Source: CAZBPZ01 sp964493955
Lineage (GTDB): Bacteria > Chloroflexota > Dehalococcoidia > Dehalococcoidales > Fen-1064
Assembly: GCA_964493955.1 (NCBI GenBank)
Contig: CAZBPZ010000083.1
Coordinates: 1-5,311, forward strand
DNA: 5,311 bases
Direction: 5' to 3'
The translations under genes and the position numbers were made by a program. Positions 1 to 5,311 of the stretch are shown in pieces; position 1 is the stretch's first letter, and the number at the start of each line of letters is the position of its first letter. Under the pieces are notes generated by a model. That model was not told the DNA's origin, ran no database searches, and worked only from the letters and a program-made list of their open reading frames with translations.

Positions 1-2
1 GG

Positions 3-914
3 TCAATCCGGCTGGTCATTTTTCTCCCTGGCGAGGGGGTGTGCCTTCATGTACACCTTCTTTGCCTGAGCACGGCTGACGTGCGTGTATATCTCGGTGG
101 ACGAGAGGTCAGCGTGGCCGAGCAGCTCCTGGGTGACGCGCAGGTCGGCCCCGCCGTCGAGGAGGTGGGTGGCGAAGGTGTGGCGCAGCATGTGGGGGTG
201 GACGTCCCGCTCGATACCGGCCGCCCGGGCGTGCTCCTGCAGGATTTTCTGGACACGCCGCGGGATGAGGCGCTGGCCGTCCCGGTTTATGAAGACGGCC
301 CTGCTGGACTGCTCGCCCAGCAGCCGGGGGCGGCCGTCCTGCAGGTACTGCTTGAGCGCCCTGGCAGCCGGGAGTCCCATCAGCGTCAGCCGCTCCTTGG
401 AGCCCTTGCCTCTTACCCGGATTTCGTTGGTCTCCAGGTCAACCTGCCCCAGGTCCAGGCTGACAATCTCGCTGACGCGCAGGCCCGAGGCGTAGAGCAT
501 CTCCAGCAGGGCGCGGTCGCGCTGGCCGGCCGGGGTGCTCGTGTCCGGGGTCTCGAGGAGGCGCTGCACCTCGTCCCGGCTGAGGAACTCGGGCAGGCGC
601 CGGCTCTGCCGGGGGGCCGAGACCTGCTCGAAGGGGTTGCCGCTGACCAGGCCCTCGCGTTGCAGGAAGCGGTAGAAGGAACGGCCCGCCGATAGCTTGC
701 GGGCGATGCTGGCCCTGGCAATCCCCTCCTGCATCAACCAGGCCGAGTAGTTGCGCACTGTCTGGCGGGTGACGTCGCCGTGTGAGCGGATACCGTGGCG
801 GTGCATGAACTGGAAGAAGCCGCGCAGGTCGGTCATGTAGTTGCGAACGGTGTATTCCGAGGCGTTTTTCTCGGCCCTGAGGTAGTTGAGATATTGCTCC
901 AGGACAGGCGGCAT
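3..914 (-). CDS. xerC: XerC/XerD-type tyrosine site-specific recombinase
   Basis: Cytoplasmic tyrosine recombinase of the Xer family, which resolves chromosome dimers at a dif-type site through a covalent 3'-phosphotyrosine intermediate. The predicted protein has 303 residues, the usual Xer length. An N-terminal core-binding (SAM-like) domain spans about residues 1-87, beginning PPVLEQYLNYL. The catalytic domain spans about 105-290 and the full catalytic set is visible: R146 in ASGLRVSEI, K170 in VRGKGSKER, H241 and R244 in HPHMLRHTF, H267 in LLGHADL, and nucleophile Y276 in STEIYTH. The C-terminal tail (KKVYMKAHP) also matches the family. The ATG at 914-912 is chosen because the domain starts immediately after it and a GGAG lies 4 bases upstream; a GTG at 929-927 is a weaker alternative. 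It follows topA, as in the conserved dprA-topA-xerC cluster, and probably shares its transcript. Position favours the name xerC (codV in Bacillus), but sequence alone does not separate XerC from XerD or a single-Xer system. The stop is TGA at 5-3. Confidence 0.93.
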   Translation of the reverse strand: MPPVLEQYLNYLRAEKNASEYTVRNYMTDLRGFFQFMHRHGIRSHGDVTRQTVRNYSAWLMQEGIARASIARKLSAGRSFYRFLQREGLVSGNPFEQVSAPRQSRRLPEFLSRDEVQRLLETPDTSTPAGQRDRALLEMLYASGLRVSEIVSLDLGQVDLETNEIRVRGKGSKERLTLMGLPAARALKQYLQDGRPRLLGEQSSRAVFINRDGQRLIPRRVQKILQEHARAAGIERDVHPHMLRHTFATHLLDGGADLRVTQELLGHADLSSTEIYTHVSRAQAKKVYMKAHPLAREKNDQPD

Positions 915-918
915 GTTG

Positions 919-922
919 CTCC
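919..922 (-). promoter_or_regulatory. Probable ribosome binding site of xerC
   Basis: GGAG lies 4 bases before the ATG at 914. It supports an independent translation start for xerC just after the assembly gap, and so argues against a genuine TopA-XerC fusion. The core is short and the spacing slightly tight, so it is moderate rather than strong. Confidence 0.55.
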
Positions 923-932
923 GTTTCACTAC

Positions 933-942
933 NNNNNNNNNN
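933..942. other. Assembly gap of ten Ns between topA and xerC
   Basis: Ten consecutive Ns mark a scaffold join or masked bases; the real length is unknown. It falls just after the second zinc ribbon of TopA and 18 bases before the xerC start. Because ten Ns keep the reading frame, the two genes translate as one 983-residue product with four undetermined residues, which should not be taken literally. On the xerC side of the gap the minus strand carries TAG at 931-929 directly followed by TGA at 928-926. These would end topA if the true missing length is a multiple of three. Confidence 0.98.
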
Positions 943-2954
943 GCGGCGGTGGTGAAGTGGCAGCGGGGGTAGTTGCTGCAACCGTAGAAGGTGCGCCCTT
1001 TCTTGCTGCGGCGCTCCAGCAGTTCGCCTCCGCACTCCGGGCAGGCGGCGCCGGTCTTCTTCTGGTAGGAGCGGGTGTACTTGCAGCCCGGGTAGCCAGT
1101 GCAGGCCAGGAACTTGCCGAAGCGCCCTGTCTTGACGGCCAGCGGCTGGCCGCACTCGGGGCATGCTTCGTCGGTTAGCTCCACCGGTAGCTCGACCCTT
1201 TCCACCTTCTCGCTGGCGGCCGCCAGGTCCCGCTCCAGCGGCACGTAGAAACTGCGCACCACTTCTACCCAGTCACCCTGCTGGGTGGCCACGGCATCGA
1301 GCTGGTCCTCCAGGCGGGCGGTGAACTCCACGTCGATGATGTCCGGGAAGTGCTCCGTTAGCAGGTCGCTGACGAGCATCCCGAGCTCGGTCGGCTGGAG
1401 GACGCCTTTATTGCGGGTGGCGTATTCCCGTGCCTGCACGGTGGAGACAATGGTGGCGTAGGTGCTGGGCCGGCCGATGCCGTTCTGCTCCAGGGCGCGG
1501 ATGAGGCTGGCCTCGGTGAAGCGTGGTGGTGGCTGGGTGAACCGTTGCTCCGGGAAGAGGTCCAGGAGCTCCAGGGCATCTCCCCTTGAGAGGGAGGGTA
1601 GTGGTGAGTCTGTCACCGGCTCCTCGTCGCTGGGCTCGCGTTCGGCGGCGTAGAGAATGGTGAAGCCGGGAAAGCGGTTTACCGAGCAGCTGGCCCGCAG
1701 CAGGTACGAGGCACGGTAGGTGCGGCAGTCGGCGGTGATGTCAACCGTGGTGTTGTCGTTGATGGCGGCGGCCATCTGGCTGGCCACCATGCGTTTCCAG
1801 ATGAGCTCGTAGAGGCGGAACTGGTCGCTGGTGAGGTATGGCCTGACCTGGGCCGGCTCACGGCTGATACGGGTGGGGCGGATGGCCTCGTGGGCTTCCT
1901 GGGCACCCTTGACGCGGCGGGAGAAGGTGCGGGCACGTTCCGGGAGGAACTCCTGGCCGAAGCGGGCGGCGATGTACTGGCGCGCCTCGGCCACTGCCTG
2001 GCGGGCGACGTTGGTAGAATCGGTGCGCATGTAGGTGATAAGGCCAACGCTGCCTTCATCTCCGAGCGGCAGGCCTTCGTAGAGCTGCTGGGCCAGGGCC
2101 ATCGTCTGCCTGGCGGTGAAGCGGAGCTTGTGAAAGGCCTCCTGCTGGAGCGTGCTGGTGATGAAGGGGGGCGCCGGCTGGCGGCTGACCTTGCGGGTGC
2201 TGGCCCGGGTGACGCGGTAGGCGCCGGCTTCGAGCCGTTCCCGGAGGGCAGTGGCCTCGTCCTGGCTGTGGATTTCTATCTTGGTGCCGTCCGGGAAGCC
2301 AACCAGCACCGCCCGGAAGCGGCCGTTTGAAGCCTCGTGGCGGCGGAGCTCGGCCTCAATTGTCCAGTATTCCGTTGGCTTGAAGTTCTGGATTTCACGC
2401 TCGCGGTCAACCAGCATGCGCAGCGCTACCGACTGCACCCGCCCGGCCGAGAGGCCACGCCGTACCTTCTTCCAGAGGAGCGGGCTTATCTTGTAGCCCA
2501 GCAGGCGGTCAAGGACGCGGCGGGCCTGCTGGGCGTTTACAAGGTGCATATCAATGTCACGCGGGTGTCTGAAGGCCTGGCGGATGGCCTCTTCCGTTAT
2601 CTCGTGGAAAACGACCCGGCGGAAGGGAACGCCATTGGCCTTGATGACCGTTTCCAGGTGCCAGGAGATGGCCTCGCCCTCGCGGTCAGGGTCGGTTGCC
2701 AGGTAAACGGCCGCCGTGTTGCGGGCCGCTTCCTTGAGCTCCCGCACCGTCTTGCTCTTTTCACGTGGCACCACGTACCTGGGTTTGAAGTTGTTGGCGA
2801 TGTCCACGCCCAGCCGGCTACGCGGCAGGTCACGCACGTGCCCGAGGGAGGCCTTGAGTTCATACTCGCTCCCCAGTATCCGCGCCAGCGTCCGTGCCTT
2901 GGCGGGTGATTCAACGATAACCAGGCTCTTGCGACTGTTTTTTTTCTTACTCAA
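943..2954 (-). CDS. topA: DNA topoisomerase I (type IA), 3' end hidden by assembly gap
   Basis: Type IA topoisomerase that relaxes negative supercoils by cutting one strand, using Mg2+ and a transient 5'-phosphotyrosine. The visible part is about 671 residues, near the usual length for TopA proteins with a short tail. The TOPRIM domain spans about 9-120, with E15 in VIVESPAKA and the DxDxE metal site D88, D90, E92 in ATDPDREGE. The catalytic tyrosine is Y308 with R310 in GLITYMRTDS. Further conserved elements are SAGRVQSVALR (169-179), QEAHEAIRPT (352-361), QPPPRFTEASLI (474-485) and GIGRPSTYATI (492-502). Two four-cysteine zinc ribbons follow: C598, C601, C618, C624 and C638, C641, C659, C665. 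The start is a TTG overlapping the end of dprA (ATTGAGTAA); no ATG or GTG lies in frame before the conserved SLVIVES. GGTGA sits 3 bases upstream. Codons 3-6 contain a run of eight A. The last codons and the stop are not visible; a further zinc ribbon cannot be excluded. The in-frame continuation into xerC is judged an artefact. Confidence 0.97.
2937..2945 (-). other. A8 tract forming a slippery heptamer in topA codons 3-6
   Basis: On the coding strand the codons read AAG AAA AAA AAC, giving eight consecutive A and the -1 slippery pattern A AAA AAC in the correct frame. A -1 shift here would read eight more codons and stop at TGA (2913-2911), giving an aborted product. What is seen is the tract and the frame relation; slippage in the cell is inference. 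Lysine-rich N-termini can give such runs by chance. Confidence 0.35.
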
Positions 2955-4074
2955 TCTTCACCCGGTATTCCTGCCGTGCCTCGCGCGTGCGGACATACTT
3001 CATGTTGCCGGTGCTGCGCACCAGGCCCTTTAGCTCCATCATAGCCAGCGTGCTGCTCACGGTGGCCACCGGGAGCCCGGTGCCACGCACAACCTCGTCA
3101 ACGTGCACTGGCTCGGCCGAAAGCTGCTTCAGGAGACGGGCTTCCGTCTCTGTCTCCGGCAGTATTTCCTTTATCTCCATCTGCTGGGCCACCGCCCCCA
3201 GGTTAAGCTCTTCCAGGATGTCACGGAAGCTACTGACGAGCCTGGCGCCTTCCTGGATGAGGCGGTTGGTGCCGCGGCTGGCTGGTGAGAAGATGCTGCC
3301 GGGTACTGCCAGGACCTCGCGGTCCTGCTCCAGGGCCAGGCTGGCGGTTATAAGGGCGCCGCTGCCTTCGCCCGCCTCGGTTACCAGGACTCCCAGGCTG
3401 ATGCCGCTCAGGATGCGGTTGCGGCGCGGGAAATACTCCGGCTTGGGCTTTACTCCCAGGGGGTGCTCGCTGATGAGGGCGCCCTGCTCCATGATGCGCC
3501 GTGCCAGCGACATGTTTTCACCCGGGTAGACCATGTCCAGCCCGTGGGCGCAGACGGCGATACTACGTCCGCCGGCGTCGAGGGCGGCCCGGTGGGCAAT
3601 GGAGTCGATGCCGCGGGCCAGCCCGCTCACGATGGTAATACGGCTGCGGGCCAGGTCGGCTACGATCTCTTCCGTCACCTGACGGCCGTAGGCAGTGGCG
3701 CGCCGCGTGCCGACCACTGCCAGGCACCACTCGTCCTCCGGCAGCAGGCTGCCGCGCACGTACAGCAGGGGCGGGTAGTCATAGATTTCCTTGAGGCGTG
3801 CCGGGTAGTGCAAGTCATGGTAGGTCAGCACCTGCACGCCTTTCTGCTCCAGCTTTTCCATCTCTTCCGGCGGCGAAATACGCGGCCGCCAGGTCACGAT
3901 GGAGCGTACCACCTTCTCGTCCAGCCCGGCCCGGGCAAGCTCGGCTGGCCCGGCCTGCCAGGCTTCGGCCAGGGTGCCGAAGTGCTGCTCCAGGCGGCCC
4001 AGCCTGACCCGGCCGATGGTGGGGATAAAACTGAAGCCCACCCAGTATGGTAGCTCGCTGTCTTGGGTTGCCAA
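2947..4074 (-). CDS. dprA: DNA-processing protein A (DprA/Smf)
   Basis: Cytoplasmic single-strand DNA binding protein that protects DNA taken up during natural transformation and loads RecA onto it; it is also widespread in bacteria not known to be competent. The 375-residue length is normal. An N-terminal helix-hairpin-helix/SAM-like region spans about 9-65 (YWVGFSFIPTIGRVRLGRL). The Rossmann-like DprA core spans about 80-290, with VGTRRATAYG (121-130), VSGLARGIDSIAH (149-161), the FPRRNRIL run (215-222), VTEAGEGSGALITA (231-244) and SRGTNRLIQEGA (266-277). A C-terminal winged helix (about 308-362) ends in LVRSTGNMKYVR. No ATG is available in frame: upstream codons reach a TAG at 4089-4087 without ATG or GTG, so the TTG at 4074 is chosen, giving ATQDSELP before the conserved YWVGF. 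An ATG at 4079-4077 is in another frame. No convincing Shine-Dalgarno precedes the TTG, and the predicted transcription start is only a few bases away. dprA is first in the dprA-topA-xerC cluster and its TAA overlaps the topA start by 8 bases. Confidence 0.97.
   Translation of the reverse strand: MATQDSELPYWVGFSFIPTIGRVRLGRLEQHFGTLAEAWQAGPAELARAGLDEKVVRSIVTWRPRISPPEEMEKLEQKGVQVLTYHDLHYPARLKEIYDYPPLLYVRGSLLPEDEWCLAVVGTRRATAYGRQVTEEIVADLARSRITIVSGLARGIDSIAHRAALDAGGRSIAVCAHGLDMVYPGENMSLARRIMEQGALISEHPLGVKPKPEYFPRRNRILSGISLGVLVTEAGEGSGALITASLALEQDREVLAVPGSIFSPASRGTNRLIQEGARLVSSFRDILEELNLGAVAQQMEIKEILPETETEARLLKQLSAEPVHVDEVVRGTGLPVATVSSTLAMMELKGLVRSTGNMKYVRTREARQEYRVKIE
2958..2963 (-). promoter_or_regulatory. 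Ribosome binding site of topA inside the end of dprA
   Basis: GGGTGA, matching the 3' part of the Shine-Dalgarno consensus (GGAGGTGA), ends 3 bases before the TTG at 2954. It lies within the last codons of dprA, so ribosomes finishing dprA would pass straight onto topA. It helps to justify the TTG start. Confidence 0.5.
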
Positions 4075-4083
4075 TTCATTGCA

Positions 4084-4112
4084 ATTCTAACACAGGGGTG
4101 GTGAGTGGACAA
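4084..4112 (-). promoter_or_regulatory. Predicted sigma-70-type promoter for dprA-topA-xerC
   Basis: On the minus strand a -35-like TTGTCC (4112-4107) and a -10-like TAGAAT (4089-4084, five of six consensus bases) are separated by exactly 17 bases, the optimal spacing. This lies in the only real intergenic region of the window, an AT-richer patch in a GC-rich background. The predicted start of transcription, about seven bases beyond the -10, falls near 4077. That leaves almost no 5' leader before the TTG of dprA at 4074. The -35 overlaps a small inverted repeat, GGAC...GTCC (4121-4107 region), which may be chance. Confidence 0.55.
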
Positions 4113-4119
4113 TTGAGGT

Positions 4120-4137
4120 CCGCCGGGCTGTCGGCGG
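4120..4137 (-). other. GC-rich hairpin after the MFS gene
   Basis: CCGCCG - ACAGCC - CGGCGG forms a 6-bp all-GC stem with a 6-base loop, 22 bases after the MFS stop codon and just before the -35 of the dprA promoter. It has no following U-tract, so it is not a classic intrinsic terminator. It might slow polymerase or protect a 3' end, but short GC palindromes are also common by chance in such DNA. Confidence 0.3.
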
Positions 4138-4158
4138 CGGTGCGGCCGGCCTGGCGGC

Positions 4159-5311
4159 TCAGTCCCGGCTGCCGCGCAGCAGGAAGGCGCTGATAAGGGT
4201 GGCCGTCAGGATGGTGGCGGCCACCGCACTGAAGGCCACCCGGAAGCTGAAGGTGTCGCTGAGCCGGCCCAGCACCGGCATGATAATGCCCGGCCCTCCC
4301 CGGCTGGCGAAGTAGTAGAACCCCAGGATGGTGGAACGGTTTTTCGGGCGGGTGTGACTGATGACGTAGGCCTCCGAAATCGGCATGCCGATGTACTGGC
4401 ATGAGCCCATCGCCAGCAGCAGCAGCGAGAGCCCCCACCCGAAGTCTACCTGGGTGAGGAGGAACATCACCGGCCCGGCCAGCAGGCCCACGGCCAGCAT
4501 GACGGGTACCCTGCCCAGCCTGTCCGAAAGGTACCCGCCGAGCGGGCCGGCGAAGAGCCCGGCAAAGTGATAGACCGCCAGCATGCTGGCGGCGGCTTCC
4601 TCGCTGGCGCCGAGGTCCTGGACGGCAAAGACCGGCACGAAGGACAGGGTTGAGAAGGTCAGTACCTGCAGGACCACCCCCAGCGAGGTGAATGTGACCA
4701 GGCGGCGCGTCTGGGTCACCGTTGTGGGGGCGGCTGTGGCGGCCTCATCGGTGGTGCCCCGCCGGTAGCCCCGCCGCCCCAGGATTACGTAGAGCACCAC
4801 GCCGAAGAGCATCGTGGGGATGGCCACCGTGATGAACGAGCCGCGCCATCCCAGGGCGGTTGCCAGCCCGGCGGCAATCAGCGGCGTGAGGAAGAAGCTG
4901 GCGGTGCCGCCTATCTGGTGCAGTCCCAGGGCCCGGCCCCGGCTGCCCTCCGCCACTGAGGCCGAGACGAGCGGGGAGGCGGCCGGGTGGTACCCCCCGC
5001 CGGCCAGCCCGAGCAGCACCAGCGAGGCCGCAATAAGGACGAAGCCGGGTGACAGCCCGACGAGCAGACCGGCCACCGCGACCCCGCAGACCCCCACCAG
5101 GATGAGCCGCCGCGGCCCGATGCGGTCGGCCAGCCAGCCGCCGGGCAGCTGGCCGATGCCGTAGGGCAGGTTGTAGGCCGACCCCAGCAGGCCGAGCTGG
5201 GTATTGCTCAGGCTCAGGTCAGTCTTTATGAAGGGCAGCAGCGGGGTGAGCATTGCCCCGACGACGTGGTGGCTGAAGTGCGCCAGGATAAAAAGCGGTA
5301 CCAGCCCGGTG
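4159..5311 (-). CDS. MFS transporter, 12 TM type, N-terminus cut by window edge
   Basis: Inner-membrane secondary carrier of the major facilitator superfamily; the substrate is unknown. The frame stays open from the TGA at 4161-4159 to the right edge, giving 383 visible codons. The Met at 5253 is internal: 19 residues upstream, including LFILAHF, are in frame and supply most of TM1. Counting from that Met, further hydrophobic helices lie at about 18-40, 48-66, 70-98, 108-132, 138-158, then after a central loop (159-184) at 185-212, 218-242, 249-266, 270-296, 308-330 and 336-360, so 12 in total. MFS motif A is seen between TM2 and TM3 (GGWLADRIGPRR, 38-49) and its second-half copy after TM8 (GGYLSDRLGR, 239-248). 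The GGYHPAASP (86-94) and GLHQIGG (110-116) stretches in TM4-TM5 recall fosmidomycin-resistance-type (Fsr) exporters, which is a suggestion only. It lies upstream of dprA on the same strand, but an intervening promoter suggests separate transcription units. No more than about 10-25 residues should be missing. Confidence 0.92.
   Translation of the reverse strand, partial: TGLVPLFILAHFSHHVVGAMLTPLLPFIKTDLSLSNTQLGLLGSAYNLPYGIGQLPGGWLADRIGPRRLILVGVCGVAVAGLLVGLSPGFVLIAASLVLLGLAGGGYHPAASPLVSASVAEGSRGRALGLHQIGGTASFFLTPLIAAGLATALGWRGSFITVAIPTMLFGVVLYVILGRRGYRRGTTDEAATAAPTTVTQTRRLVTFTSLGVVLQVLTFSTLSFVPVFAVQDLGASEEAAASMLAVYHFAGLFAGPLGGYLSDRLGRVPVMLAVGLLAGPVMFLLTQVDFGWGLSLLLLAMGSCQYIGMPISEAYVISHTRPKNRSTILGFYYFASRGGPGIIMPVLGRLSDTFSFRVAFSAVAATILTATLISAFLLRGSRD

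Noticed and set aside
39..695. Long open plus-strand frames opposite xerC, and similar ones opposite topA (1890-2330, 2337-2909), dprA (3463-4053) and the MFS gene (4814-5164)
   Set aside because: These are expected antisense shadows in GC-rich coding DNA. They show no recognisable domains and lie entirely opposite well-supported genes.
1580..1617. Two small hairpins inside topA (CTCCC/GGGAG and GGTGA/TCACC) with an SPLPSLSRG-like translation, suggesting an inserted palindromic element
   Set aside because: The residues there (LPSLSRGDALELL) fit the usual TopA pattern LPxLxxGDxLxLL before the PPPRFTEASL motif, so nothing appears to have been inserted. The stems are only 5 bp.
3..2954. A single 983-residue topoisomerase-tyrosine recombinase fusion as a novel enzyme
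   Set aside because: The open frame depends on exactly ten Ns. Tandem stops, a ribosome binding site and a good ATG follow the gap, and both halves are full-length family members.
3894..4079. Short overlapping minus-strand frame beginning at the ATG 4079-4077
   Set aside because: The DprA family signature (YWVGF...IPTIGRVRLGRL) is in the other frame from the first codons, and this frame has no recognisable content. It is kept only as a caution about the dprA start.
4120..4137. Intrinsic terminator for the MFS gene
   Set aside because: The GC stem is not followed by a run of U, so it was listed only as a hairpin of uncertain role.
1..5311. tRNA, rRNA, CRISPR array, insertion sequence, attachment site or dif site
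   Set aside because: No cloverleaf, repeat-spacer pattern, transposase or terminal repeats were seen. The tyrosine recombinase is a Xer-type housekeeping protein in its conserved location, not a phage or integron integrase, and no dif-like site was recognised in the small non-coding space.

Overview
This window is a housekeeping stretch of a GC-rich bacterial chromosome with every gene on the minus strand. Read in the direction of transcription (right to left) it holds: the 3' part of a major facilitator superfamily (MFS) transporter cut by the right edge; a short intergenic region with a good sigma-70-type promoter; and then a tight cluster dprA - topA - xerC. The order DNA-processing protein A, DNA topoisomerase I, Xer-type tyrosine recombinase is an old, widely conserved bacterial arrangement. 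In Bacillus the same run exists with trmFO between topA and xerC. The organism cannot be fixed from this window alone. High GC, the dprA-topA-xerC order and the flavour of the MFS protein would suit a Chloroflexota (Dehalococcoidia-like) genome or another GC-rich lineage with Gram-positive-like gene order, but this is a low-confidence inference. The run of ten Ns suggests a draft or metagenome assembly.

Layout: xerC (3-914), assembly gap (933-942), topA (943-2954, its last few codons hidden by the gap), dprA (2947-4074, overlapping topA by 8 bases), intergenic promoter region (4075-4158), MFS transporter (4159 to beyond 5311). The three DNA-metabolism genes are probably one transcription unit driven by the promoter at about 4084-4112. 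dprA and topA are probably translationally coupled, and both start at TTG codons. No stretch of 300 bases or more lacks a gene.

The products all act on DNA topology and DNA uptake or segregation: DprA protects incoming single strands and loads RecA on them, TopA relaxes negative supercoils, and XerC helps resolve chromosome dimers. The MFS gene is a membrane efflux or uptake carrier with no evident functional link and probably its own promoter outside the window.

The most important caution is that TopA and XerC read as one 983-residue protein only because exactly ten Ns happen to keep the frame. That fusion is almost certainly an assembly artefact. I see no previously undescribed system. The points worth a second look are the hidden topA/xerC junction, the near-leaderless TTG start of dprA, and an A8 slippery tract at the start of topA.
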